This document shows, piece after piece, positions 22,970 through 35,327 of a stretch of 64,000 bases of DNA. The notes beneath the pieces are model-generated. The model saw nothing but the letters and a program-made list of their open reading frames with translations, was not told the origin of the DNA and made no database searches. The DNA is from Floccularia luteovirens (taxonomy: Eukaryota; Basidiomycota; Agaricomycetes; Agaricales; Squamanitaceae): positions 434,001 to 498,000 of the forward strand of contig VSJF01000008.1 of assembly GCA_009739215.1 (NCBI GenBank), written 5' to 3'. Both the position numbers and the translations under genes were made by a program. Within the stretch, counting starts at the first letter, position 1. Each line of letters starts with the position of its first letter.

Positions 22970-25900
22970 ATGTATCCCGACATTTCAAGCAGTATCTCTA
23001 CAAGTATGCCATTTTTATCGTTATCTTATAATCGCTATTTTATCTTTTTACATCTATCTTACAATTCATATTAGTCGTAGCTCCACAACCATTATCGATA
23101 ACTTCCACACCCCGGGGACCAACCTCCGCCACGGCTACATACCAAAATCATAATTCACGTGCTACGACTACGAGGTTCCAACAACTTGGTAGCATCAGTG
23201 GTGATGCGAGTCCACCCATTGGTTCGCTACATCTCCATCAACGACAGGGATCATATACGAGTATAAGACATGTACGAGGGGGGTCGGATGGAACGGTTAT
23301 AAATGTTAATACGAATGTCAGCGGGAGCCACGACGCAACAAATGGTATAGGATACAACACCAACGCAATACCTGGCCCCGTCCCACCAAGGGTTATCATA
23401 CCCCCTCTTCCACCACTACCATCAACAACAATCCCAAGTACACATGTTCAAGGACATGCAAACGCACTCACAACACACGTTGATGAAATGACACCTAGCA
23501 GCACAAGCACGAGCAGCACGCCTCCTCCAATCAGTCCTTTCACACCTCATAGAGCAGCACATTCTCACTCACGTTCCCACTTGCACCCCCGGTCGCATTC
23601 TCAATCCCGGCGGCCCGTTCGCGCGCGTACCCACCCACACATAGGTGACGGCAATTCTTCCACACCACTCTCCCTAAAAATACCCCACACATCCGGACAC
23701 GCACACACACGACAAACACCTGCTTTATCGTCTTCATTACCACCTTCCCTCCACGCATCGCGATCAACGTCGCCTTCCATCTCTGCGTCACCTTCGTCTG
23801 CAGCAACTTCGGATGAGTTACCTGACTTGGGTGCATTTGCAGCTGTCCTCCGTGCATGGGGTGACTGGCAACCCCCGCATAGGGGGTGGGGACATGTGCT
23901 TGGGTATGGGAATGGAGTGGGGTTAGGGATTGGGATGAACAATGAGTTGGGACATGCTTATGATGCCGCGAGAACAAGTATGTTCGAACATGCAAGTTCT
24001 GTGGGAACAGGCGAGGGAAGTACTGTCGGAGCGCGTGCGGGATCTGGGTACACAGTGTCGCCAGCTTCGCAGCCTCTTTCAGATAGTATAAGTACGAATG
24101 CCAGTGGAGAAGGAACCTTGAGATTTGGAAGTTTAGGTGGTTTGAGGTCGTTGTTACAGTCCCAACAAGCTACACCTGATTCCGAACTACGAAGAGGTGG
24201 TTCTGGGTCATCTTCTTCGTCAACATCGTCGTCGTCCACTTCGATGTTTGTAGTGCCTCGCGTCACTGGTATGCTTTTCTTAATTTTTCGATATGGAGAC
24301 TAAGGGGATTGGTTTAGACACTATCGAGGCGGCACATCGACAGAATCATCCTGTTCCGCACATTTCTCCACATTTCATGAGTACGGACAACACGTTCCGA
24401 CCTCTTCCATTACCGGCGCGTCTACAACCACTAGTAACTTTTTCGGGTGATGCGTTAAGCACGGATGAGGGCTCACGACGAACAACACCATCTAGGAAAG
24501 GACACGACACCGCCTCAACCAAGTATACATGCGCGACCTTCACATCCATCCCCGCCATCGTCTTTATCGTCGATCCAACTTGCACGGCCGAGGTTTAGCA
24601 TGCAATTCCCGCGTGCACGGTCATTGTCACCATCATCAGTGGCGTCGTCAATGCCATTCCCCGTACCATTTCCAACGTCGATTACGGTGTCTTTAGAGTC
24701 TCCTGCTGAACCACCATCGTCTCCAGATCCAGCACGGTCACCAGCGTCTCGACCGTCAGATGCACTTGCGTCATCGACAACGTTTGATTTTGACAGACGG
24801 ACAGAAACCGTGAGTGACTGCGATGAAGCGGTTGATGTGGTTGTAGCAGAGGAGCTGTGGGTTGACCTAGAGCCGGAGATGGGGATAGATGCAGAGTGGG
24901 TGCCGGTGCGAGACGAGGGAGTTGAAGGAGGGGGAAGGTCGACAGTGTGGGGACATCGAGGGATTGCAGCGTATCTGGAGTCCACTGGAGAAGTGGGAAC
25001 GACGACAGGGATCAATTCGTATTATTTGCATGAAAGTGAAGAGACGGAGGGATCGCCAATGTCATCAGGAGGACGGACAGTTGAAATTGGATCCGACCAC
25101 GTGTCATCAGAGACAGTGTCTGAAATAGTGATGTCACGGGATGTGACATCTACGATTACGTCAGACTTTGTTATACCAACATCACCGGATTTCATCTTTC
25201 CCATCGTCGATTCAATGCAGCAGCCTTCTCTTGGCTCTCTCGACGCTGCTCTCCTCTTCATCAAAGCTGAACGTGCTCGTTGGTCCGCTTCTCGTGCTCG
25301 ATCCACCGGTGATTGTCCTTTTTCTAATCTTTAATTCTCTTTTATCTCAAGTCTTCAACCAACCCTTCCCCCATCCCCCATTCAGACCCGGATTCTGGTT
25401 ATCTCTCTGCTCATCTCAGTTCTCCCCATAGAAAAAAAGTTACAGGCTACTCTTCTGACACCGCTACACCAAAAGTTTCTAGGCAAAAAATAAAGTCTCC
25501 TTTACTCTCCGAGAGAGTGCCCGCAGCAGAGTCTTCAGAGTACTACTACGGTGACGAAGGCGACCTTACCCCCGTTGAAGACCACAACAGTACATTGCAC
25601 GATGGTTACCGCACCCCACGTGCCAACATTGTCGAAGACCTGAAAAGACGTGACAGTAGCCGTAGCAGCAGAGACGACGACTGGTACGACGAGAGTGAAT
25701 ATGAAAGAAATGAGAGGAGGAGGCACCGAGAAGATGAGAGCTATGCCTACGAAAGGAGACGTAAGGATTATGACACCCCACGAAGAAGTGCTGATGAAGG
25801 ACGGTCGAGGTCGCGATATATCGCTTATACCGACGAAAGTGATCACGAGAGGAGCAGAAAGCGAGATTGGGACCGCGAAGAGCACTATTACCACAGATCG

Positions 25901-27638
25901 TCAAGGTCGAGGACGAGATCAAGATACGAGGAAGACTACACAAAGACACCTTCCAATAAATCTCCCATCAAACTCGTAAAACCTCGTATCGCCGTACCCT
26001 CTCACAAGCCCCTCGCTCGTCGCGCTCATTCCGTCAGTGCATCATATGGTCGCCGAACACCCTCCGCTGGCCATCCGGTAGACCTTCCGAGGGAGATAGC
26101 CGTGTCAAAGGAGAAGACGAAAAGATCAATCAAAAGGAAATTAAAACGGCATGAATATAATGAAGACGTCGAGATACCTATAGGACAGAATAAACAAGAA
26201 CGCTTAAAGACGTTGGCGAAGAGTTTGAAAGATGCTTTTCCTGAGGAAAGGGATGATCTGGATTGGGTTATTAATAGGCTTGGTAGTAATGTCAGGGGTG
26301 GTTTTGGGAGAAGTTATGGTGAGAGTGGTGATGAGGAGGAAAGGAATCCTGATCCTGATCCGCGTGGACGTCCACCTAGGAGAGGGGATACCCTGATTCA
26401 TGTTTTCATTGACCAGTACGCCCCTTCTTTTTTTCTACTTCCTAAGTTAATTTTGGCTATAGCTCAAATATACTCATCGGGTTATTATACCACTTACGAC
26501 GCTTATCTCCTCGAAAATCGTTACGCGCTACTAAATCCACATCTATCAAACACGTCACCCGCGATCCTATACAGGACCAGCCTTTGAGATACCTGATCCC
26601 TTTACCGTCGTTTGCGACTGCGAGACACACTGCTGAAGACCCGGATGATAAAAATATGAGTAAAAATGAAAAGGGAGACGAGCCACAAAAGGAGAAAGGA
26701 GAAGTTAAGGAGAAGAAGAAGATTGTGAAACAGTACCTTTGGCATGCAGCATTGGCGTTGATCTTGGAGAGAGGACGACCTGTTTCTCGTGAGTCTCTTG
26801 AACTATGTATCCGAATGCTTATGTTTAAATATCTTAGGTCGGGTTATTGTAACATCCAGCCCACTTTATCAGCCTATGGACGGGATGGAGAAACTTGGGT
26901 ATGAGGTTCGAGTATTTTTGAGGGTACCCGACGTTGGTGAGTATTCTGTTTAATCGTCTCATTCACTCGCTCTTACCATTGTTATCACAGGCGGTGGGAC
27001 AGATAGAGCGAAGAACAGTGATAAGGAGAAGGAGAAAACTAATCTCTCCATCCACAAACGACAAGTCTCGGGTGCTGAAGCGAAAACCACTCCCACATCA
27101 TTGGATACCTCAATTGCGCGACCATACCAGTCAAACAACGACACCTTGAACGATCCTCCATTGTCCGCTATCACTACTACCTCCACTACCACCTCCACAT
27201 CCTTCGTCACATCCACCACAAATACTAATATATCCTCTACCACAAACACTACAACCCGAATACGATATCGCGAGCAGGGCGTTGATGAGCTCCTCCAACT
27301 TAAATTGCATCAAGCCCTTGCAGCGACCGATGACGTCCCGGAAGGTGCAACGATCGTGCTGGCCACTGGAGATGGAAATGCAGGTCAATTTAATGATGAT
27401 GGGTTTTTGGGACCTGTAAGAACTGCGTTGAGGAGGGGGTGGAGGGTTGAGTTGTATGCTTGGGAGGTTGGGTTGAGTGAGTGATATTTCTTTTTTTTGA
27501 TATATTTTTTCTGATGATGGATTTTTTTTAGGTCGGGCTTGGAGACGAGAGTTTGGAGAGTGGAGTAGGAATGGTATGTTTAGGATCATTGGGATGGAGC
27601 AGTTTGCGAGTAGACTGGTGGAAGCTGGTGGGTTGTGA
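22970..27638 (+). CDS. NYN (PIN-like) RNase-domain protein with long disordered N-terminus
   Basis: Eight exons (22970-23003, 23075-24268, 24318 or 24460-25308, 25386-26415, 26463-26788, 26838-26936, 26991-27476, 27532-27638), about 1,375-1,420 aa. The first two thirds are Ser/Thr/Pro/His-rich and then Arg/Asp/Glu-rich (RS-like), probably disordered. The C-terminus is a NYN domain: VFIDHSNILIGLL spans exons 4-5, then YLWHAALALILERGRPVSRR, YEVRVFLRVPD, a low-complexity Thr/Ser insert, EQGVDELLQLKLHQALAA, and ATGDGNAGQFNDDGFLG followed by RRGWRVELYAWE. The conserved acidic residues (FID, VDE, GDGN) of this metal-dependent RNase fold are present. In exon 3 the frame entering at 24320 differs by one from the frame leaving; a 24269-24459 intron restores frame, but a sequence error is also possible. 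Cytoplasmic RNA turnover is the family-level expectation. Confidence 0.8.
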
Positions 27639-28554
27639 GCGAAACAAGCCTTGGCGAGCCTCGTTTTTGGACGAGATAAATTGTGTTTCTCTCGGTGGTC
27701 AAAACGCATTTCACAAGAACAGAAAAAACAACCTAATTTTTTGCTTTCCTGTGCATTTTTTCCATCCTCATTTCTCGTTTCTCATTGTAAACATAATCTG
27801 AATCTTCGCATATTCCACATCGATTTCTTCACGCATTGCATATATCTTTCTCTTTTCCTTTCTTTTCCATATATCATACCTCAAGACCTCAAGGTTTTAC
27901 ATTCCCATCTCTCCAAAAAAAAACTTAATTTAAAAAAAACGGAGAACGAAAAAGAAAAAGATAACAAGACGTAGTGACGGGTTTTATTTTTTTGTCCTAA
28001 ACGGCATCCATCCTTGCATTATAGTATTCAGCATCCTTAAGTACCGGCCTCCATCTCGCATCTACATGTATATATATAGCATTTTCATTTTTTTTAAACA
28101 CAATCGTTTTACCTAGGTTTACCTATACAATCTAATAACTGTATATAAAAGAGTTTAAAGTTTAAAGTGATATATTTTTAAAGACCTTGAGGATAGGATT
28201 CGGTGAATTGCAAATTTTAAGCTTAACCGGAAGCTTCAATCACTAATATGTATTAACTTTCTTGATCGTTTTGTCTGGGTCAAACCTTTCTTTTTCGTCA
28301 GGGTGCGTTTCGATCAAAGTATAAAATAAAATAACCCTGTACGTCCACTCCTCTTGCCGTGGGACCTGGCCAGACCAGCTTGCACATGAGCAACACGAAG
28401 TCCACAAAGTGTTATTAAACTTGGTACATTGTCGCGGTCTGGCATCTTTGCCAGAACAAAAGTTCAGCATCTATATCCTTACACGTATACATGTCAGTAT
28501 TCGATGGCTTATTCCTGGACACTCACTTAACTTGTTATTTATCGTGCGGGAAAG
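27639..28554. other. AT-rich intergenic
   Basis: The 3' flank of the NYN gene, rich in poly-T and poly-A runs; no gene supported. Similarity to the F-box remnant that follows may extend leftward from 28555 but is not clear. Confidence 0.4.
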
Positions 28555-29149
28555 TGCAGCCACAGATTTTCCATAGCATCAAATGGAGACCTTTCACTTT
28601 GGTTGGCAGTACATAGATATTTGGCTCCACTTGATTAAAGCCTTTGAATAAATTGAACAGCGAGCTCGTGGATACCGTTCCTGCACCTAGCGACCACAAA
28701 GTGTTACGACGTAATTCTTCCTTCCCTTCGAGAGCTGGAAATACGTTTCTGCATTGTGCACGACTGGACACTGTTGATGAATAGCATCACCGCGCCATCC
28801 TTGGAAAATATGACAATGAATTTATGCCCGGTCATGGGTGGAGGGCTATTCCTAGACCAAGTAGGCTTTTGAAACCGCAGAGGACGAGGTGCATATCCTC
28901 AGCTTCTGTTGAGAATCAGGTGGTGGAGAACTTGGAAAGGCGTTTCATATGAAGAAACAATTGCGCAAATTATGTACGTCTCAATAACCATGGGTGAAGT
29001 TTCAGAGGACTCCGATGAGAAGATCAGCGACATGAAAAAGCTGATGATTTCGGATCGTGTATGCAGGCCTTTCTTAGAATGGAGAGGGCAGGACTTGAAC
29101 TGAACTTGATTACAGAATATCGGCACGACCGTTGGTTGCTTCCGGCATA
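28555..29149 (+). pseudogene. F-box/LRR-type pseudogene remnant (3' half, internally deleted)
   Basis: It aligns to the 2867-4455 pseudogene in DNA and, in shifting frames, in protein. CATCAAATGGAGACC..GGCAGTACATAGATATTTGGCTCCAC matches the FPWHQIENFRFRWQNIDVWLH region. YDVILPSLRELEIRFCIVHDW matches YDVVLPYLLDLDIFFRTVQDW, and LLMNSITAPSLENMTM matches LMNSITAPFLQDLTI. Also AEDEVHILSF, RWWRTWKGVSYEETIAQIMY, and finally AFLRMERAGLELNLITEYRH ending WLLPA. A stretch of about 60-65 codons between HILSF and RWWRTW is missing, and there are stops and frameshifts. The F-box end is not found. It lies in opposite orientation to its relative, with no flanking terminal repeats seen. Confidence 0.75.
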
Positions 29150-32100
29150 GTTTGTTGGTAGAACATCACGGATTAGATATGCAATGTATGGAGGGTCCTC
29201 TTTTGAAAGAAATTGTGTTCCATTACATATGCAAAGTAATCAAAACACAGATATAAAGAAGCTTACACTGCCATAACCGCATCGGATGTGATGGTACTGG
29301 TGAAACAGCAAGTAGTAGCTACTTACAGTTCGTAAGCAAAGCATAATAAGTTGAGCATCTTAAAATCGAGTAGTCGCCTTTATATCTCACCACATCCCCC
29401 GACAGGTCTAAATCCATGACATAGTAGTACAGGATTCTCTCTGGAGAAGTGTGCGACTTGGATTGGCAGTTGTAGTGATACAATAAAAAAAATTCTCCCG
29501 TAGCTGGTTATAACAAGACTTTATTAGATAAACAGTTTACTTGAATTTAAAAAAAAATTGTACCAACCACTGTGGAGTGAGGTATTGTTTGCTAGACGGT
29601 TTTTTGCCAGCAGCTTCGTCCATCGAGCGTGCCAGATACTGAAGACACAGCAAAGAACCATATCCCGAGTCCAGACTTAAAATTTTTAATAGTCGAACTG
29701 ATTCATATTTTGGACATGAACGAAAATTTCAAGCTTCGGCCACAATAAACTTGATAGAGTTATTACCAAGTCACCTGAAGTTTTCAGAGCAGCGAACGTG
29801 CGAAGATATTTTCAGGACCTTTTTCTTTACATACGATGAAGATTTGCTCGTGCTCTCTCCACCCGAGTCTCTGCCGAGCTTCCTTCACAACATTGCCAGT
29901 ACGGACTCTTCCAAAACGCAAACGACCTCCATCTTATCGGAGTGAACGAAGACAAAATTGTATGGGTTTGGTAAGATACGGAGTTTGGAGCAGTATGTAA
30001 CAGTCCAAACCCGGGATTGCAGAGGATTTTTGAAATCCTGTTTGCTCCTTTAATCCGTCTCGTGGTTCCATGACATGGAAACCATAGTGTCGTTTGTGCA
30101 TGTAAACCGCGAGCTCCGCCTATCTATTTTGATCAGAGAACAGCTACTGGAAAGGTTTACTACGTACGTGCCCTAGAATTCAGGGTATTAATGCAGACTC
30201 GGACTTGCCACAATCATTTCCTCGCATACATGACCTTCGTCGATTTCCGTACCACTGCGGATGGTAAAATGTACAGAGTTCTATTGGTTCTGACTGTATA
30301 CTGATGATCTTGATACTTGATATAGGAAGAAGACCAATTTCTCGAGGGAATCTCAACCTCAGCTTTTTATAGCAGGTTGTAAGAATCAACAAAGGGAACA
30401 TCTTATTGTATCACCGTTTGCCGTAATTGTTCCACTTGAAAGAACGTGGGGGAGAATGCAAGGGTTATGGACATTCCTTTTCATGCCCTAGTTTCTCGTT
30501 GCCCACACGTACACATGTGGGTGCTCGACTGCTTTGTTCTTCAAGTTCTGGGAAGTTGCAGGGGTAACAAGAAGCGTCAAGGCAGTTGCCGGTATACCCG
30601 AGATATAGAATGATGGTGGTCAGCTTTGCAGTAAGTATAGATGGCTCAAGTCGTTTTTGGCATTTCTCTGACATAACCCTCTTTCTCAGTAATACCCTCA
30701 ATTTCCAAGTACCCTAAACCTACATATCTCATCTTGCACCAGTCCACCGTTCTCCGAATCCAAGATCCTGGGCAAGTCTGTCATGGTATGACATGACGTG
30801 AATGAAATTAATCGATGCAATCACACTGCAAGAATATCATATGAATACCAAATGTTCTTTGTTCTTTACATACAGTCGCAATAACTTGGTTTCTAGAGGC
30901 CGCTCTGGACGGATTCTCAATATAGGTATCATTACAACCACCTCACCAGTTTTGGGTAATTGCTTCGACATCGTTCAGGATATGGCGGCTCCGTCTCTAC
31001 ATGATACCCGTGGGGCAATCTTCATAGACCCTCGTTCACAGTTCTCCGCGTCGTCCGCGTCAAAGTCTAAACGTGTATCGCACAAAGAGATGACAACTTC
31101 ATTTCAGGTTACAAAAAGCATCCTGAATGGCCTATATCTAGCCGAATCTGCGTCTTGTGTCCGCCCCATATTGTTCGACCACTTGATCCCTGGAACTTGG
31201 CCTTCAGGATGTTGGACGACTGATAGGCGTATGCCTTTTTGTTTCCCTTGTTGGCTGCTTATTCCCTTTGACAATAGAGAGCGTACCCCTCGACGTCATA
31301 TTCGGTTTACTCCACTACCAAGTCTCCTCTTTCAATGATCAAACTTGAAGAAAGAAGCACACTGTCATGTTCAGTAGGGAAATCGCTGGTCCTAACTTCC
31401 GTCGGGAAGGGCCGATTCTCTAGTTATTTGTGTCGACTTCTTACATATGATCATTTTTATTGAAATCTGTTGCTTGCTTTCAACAACCGAGTACCTGGTT
31501 TCCGCTTGTATACCCTGCCTTTAATGTGCGACCTAATGAAAACGCTACGCTTTATGTGTTCGATAAGTGGATCATTTGAAGTTGTTAATTAATTGGGGTC
31601 CGTCCCTTCGTGATCAACAAAGCTTCTCCTAGAAACCCTATATCTCGTTCATTCGTATCCAGACGCCTTAGAGCTAACCACAGGTTCGCCTCATTCAGAT
31701 TCTTCTCGAGTTAAACTTAGACTTAGACCATCCAATAGTCATTGTTGCATTTGAGCGGCCAAGATGCACGGGATCACCCTTCCCTTCTGTGTGGAGCGTC
31801 ATGTATTCGCATTTTGCGTCACCATTAGAAACAAGGATAGCAAATAAGATCTAAGAGCATACCGTACGGCAAGTTCCACCACAATACCATACAGTATATT
31901 ATTGGCGTTGATCATTGCAAAGTTCTCAATATGGTAAAACATCATATATGGCTTAGATTTAATTCTGTCGTTTTCTTTTCACTTCTTCAATGGAACCATC
32001 TTACGACAAAAAAATAACCCAAGGCATCAGCTATCAGTGTCAGAAAATATTGGTAGTCTGGGTAATGGGCTTCTTACCTGCAACAGACTAGAGTAAATCG

Positions 32101-33024
32101 GTAAACATGCCTGATATGTTCATATGCACAAACTGTGTGTCTTTCGTGAATTGGTGGATGCCCCTAACCTTTAAATGGAACGTACATCTTTATAGCAAGT
32201 TGATGGACAGAATCTTCAGCGGAGCCTTCAGGTGTTGTCCTAGCAGCGAAACTTGAATTGTATCGATAAAACTGCGTGCAGCCGAGCTGAAGCATTGAAA
32301 AAAAATACCAGGGTACTGAACTAAGAAGGATAAACACTGAAATCACACGACCTCACGACGGCATCAACACTTGACTCAGGCACAGGACCAGAAAGCAAGA
32401 CTCGAGACGGCGTGAAAATGAAGAAAATGAAAGAACAAAGTTGGACCTTGTGTATATAGCAACGGCCACCACACATGACTATCCTCCATTATAGATATGC
32501 AGTACATCATTTCTGGCCCCGGTGTCTTTCTTGTCTTCTGTGTTCTACTGCGCAAAGGAACGTCTAGGATGAGGCGGGACAATTCTTCTCATGAAAATCA
32601 CGTACGTAAAAAGCAATTTTGAATATGTGTCGGGTTGAGGGTTTGACCCTGTACTTCTGATGCTCCTTCTACAAACTTTCAATATTCAATCCTCCAGGAA
32701 AGCCTGGTGAGGGCATAAATTGCATGCTAACGAGCCCAAGAGGCTCGTTGGGAGTAAATTTCACATAATCCACAAAAACCACATGAGTTGGCAAGGGAAG
32801 AAGCAGGACTGGGAGTCGGGACAGGTGAAATTCAGACAGCCGTACCATATAAATATCTGGCTACCAGATCTGGTCATTTATTTTCCAGCACTTATTTAGC
32901 GGTGACAGGCGTGGACACCAAGGAAGAAAGTCGAATTTAAAGAATGTGCACACTAAGTACCCTTCCTCACTCCATCCTTCCTGCAAACACCTGAACGATT
33001 CTACCCGGGGAGTGTCAAACATTG
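29150..33024. other. 3.9-kb gene-poor region
   Basis: Nothing recognisable. The longest open frame (30802-31338, plus) has no visible domain, no convincing splice pattern and no bias that sets it apart from background. AT-rich, with scattered homopolymer runs. No tRNA box or transposase-like motif noticed by eye. Confidence 0.4.
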
Positions 33025-34389
33025 ATGGCGCTATCGTATGTGACCGCTGTAGCTGTTTCCATCTGGGTCGAGGTATGTCTATGATAAATTGATCGATTGA
33101 TGGAATTGGAACTGGAACTGATGATTGCACACTCACGTCTGTAGGTTTTATTGTATGGTGCGAACAATGAACTGTGTAACTTTTGATGTCATTACTTATC
33201 AAAAACAATCATAGGCGTCTATACATGTCTCTTCCTGCAATCTTTGTATATAATGATAAAGAAAAGGAACACAAGTTCGAAGTCAGCCAAGGTATTTACA
33301 CAATAATTTAGGACCGGGATTGCTTATGAAATCTGCTTCATGAAGGTTTTTCTATTCGCAACTATTCTCATGTATATCATCGCCACTATCCACATAGGTA
33401 AACGGGCAGTATAAGTGTATGTCTAAGAAGCTCACAAGCCAGTAGGGGTTAACTTGTATCGCTTCCTCCGAGGATTTGTATGGGGGACATCAAACCTTCC
33501 CTATTATCTGGCAAGCTTCACTATGTGGGAGAATATAGTGCATAACTTCTTCATTTGCATTATGACCTGGCTCGGTGATGCGCTAGTGGTAATTATCTTG
33601 AATTATCAGGGATGTTAGATTCATTTACGCAGAGTCTAGATTTACCGCTGCTTTGTCATTTGGAATAATAACATCTTCGTTATAATTATTCCAGTCATTT
33701 TATTGATCCTGAGCATCAGTAAGTTGCATATGCTTATGAGTCAACACTTTTTGATAAGCCCAACAAGGTTCGAATGCCATCATGTTGTTCTGGTTCACTC
33801 ATCCCGGCAGCGTAACGTTCGAAACGTTACTCCCCTGGATGAACACAATCTACCCGTTCGCTTTTGTCCAGAACGTCCTTACCACTGGGATGATTGCCTT
33901 TAAGATTTGGCGACAGCACCGTCGGTCAACCGCTTCGGGGTTGGTTGATATATCATCACCCCTACATCTAATGGCGATTATGCGCATAGTCGTGGAAAGC
34001 GCGATGGTGTATACGATACAGTTGCTCATCCTCATCATTTTATATCCCCTGAGGCACAACGCCCAGTTCATCGTTCAATCGGCAGTCGTGCCAAGCATCG
34101 GTACGATTATACGATGATTTTTAAGTCATTTCAAACTCACTAAAAAGAACTTCGTACAGGAACTGTGTTCGTATTGATTGCTGTCCGAGTTCATTTCACG
34201 CAATCAAGGGCCTTATTTGAGGACACCGTTATGACGGCTCTACCGACATGGTTTAACGATTCCGAAAGTAACCACAGTATTGGACCTACAACTTTCGTGT
34301 CGGATGAGTCCCGGCGTGTCCAGACGATTGACGGACAGCGGCGTAAGAGGAGAAGCGAAGTTAGTCGACGTTCCTTTCACCACGATTAA
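33025..34389 (+). CDS. Seven-TM fungal integral membrane protein (unnamed family)
   Basis: Joining exons from ATG 33025 gives MALSYVTAVAVSIWVEVLLY, then GVYTCLFLQSLYIMIKKRNT and VFLFATILMYIIATIHIG, followed by VNLYRFLRGF. It continues VHNFFICIMTWLGDALVIYR, CFVIWNNNIFVIIIPVILLI, FETLLPWMNTIYPFAFVQNV, LTTGMIAFKIWRQHRR and VVESAMVYTIQLLILIILYP, then VVPSIGTVFVLIAVRVHFTQ. A basic Ser-rich tail ends RRSFHHD with TAA at 34387-34389. The phases agree at every join, including GCCAAG to GTTTTT across 33291-33344 and CTAGTG to ATTTAC. The pattern of seven hydrophobic segments and the IYRxxVIW motif belongs to a large uncharacterised agaricomycete family. Receptor-like topology is suggestive only; no ligand or partner can be inferred. 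Confidence 0.75.
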
Positions 34390-34710
34390 TGTGAATGACG
34401 AGCGACGAAGTAGTGACAGAGATTCGAAGTTGGATACCTGTAGGATATCATTGGAGACTTCCTAGTATATTGGATTATAGGACTTACTTTGGGGCGTTTA
34501 TTTAATGTGCATATTCTGACGATCAATGTAACTGTACTTAGCATATTTATTGGAAAATAATTATCGCTTGTCTTCCAGCTGTACTAATTGCAAGACGTGT
34601 CGTCGGACCATGTTGTAACTTATTTGCTGTAACACTTGTGTGACTATAATCGTGACGACCCCACTGAATTGAGCTGATATTTGGATTCGCAACTCCCTTT
34701 GCAGTTTACG

Positions 34711-35327
34711 ATGTCGCAAGTTCCTGGAAGCCCAGAAGCGACGGCTTCACAATTACCCGCATGGGCTGCTGGAGAGCACTCTGAATCCCTAGAGGGGGCT
34801 CTCAGAGCTTTGGAGACGTACAAAGTTAAAGATCAAACGAAAGGTCTGAGTCACTGCCTGATTGAACCTCGTGTCTCCAAACTCATATATGTTGCGGTCA
34901 GTTATCGTACGATTCAAGGCCGTAGGGAATGCTCCTATTTTGAAGCAGAACTATTTCAAGATCAAGACATCCAATCGATTCCAAGCAGTTATTCAGTTTT
35001 TGAGGAAGGAAATCGGTTGGCAATCCGGTGATCCTCTCGTATGCTTTTCAAATTCTATTCCAGGTTCGGTATTCTGACCCCACAATACTTCACGGACATA
35101 GTTCACCTATATCAATCTATCGTTTTCTCCTGCCCCGGATGATCTAGTATCGAACTTGTTTAAGGTATGCCCTTGTGTCCATTTTCAGACTCCCTACTTA
35201 CGCTTCAAAAGTCTTTTGCGACGGACGGACACCTTATAGTAAACTATAGGTGAACTATGCACGTAAACTGTAAAATATTACACCCGCTGATTTACGTTGA
35301 ACTAGCACCACCGCCGCCTGGGGTTGA
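34711..35327 (+). CDS. ATG12: Ubiquitin-like autophagy protein Atg12
   Basis: Autophagy conjugator that becomes covalently attached to Atg5 through its C-terminal glycine (via Atg7 and Atg10) and then promotes Atg8 lipidation at the phagophore. Five exons: 34711-34843, 34902-35038, 35102-35164, 35212-35249 and 35306-35327. The predicted protein has a short variable N-terminus (MSQVPGSPEATASQLPAWAA) followed by the complete Atg12 fold: KVIVRFKAVGNAPILKQNYF, KIKTSNRFQAVIQFLRKEIG, DPLFTYINLSFSPAPDDLVS and NLFKSFATDGHLIVNYSTTA, ending AWG. The conjugating Gly is the last residue before TGA at 35325-35327, as the family requires, with no precursor extension. Total about 130 aa. The last coding exon is only 22 nt. 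The start is chosen as the only in-frame ATG giving a normal length. Confidence 0.93.

Noticed and set aside
30802..31338. 178-aa open frame on the plus strand
   Set aside because: No recognisable domain, no neighbouring exons that continue it, and not conserved elsewhere in the window; length alone is not enough in AT-moderate DNA.
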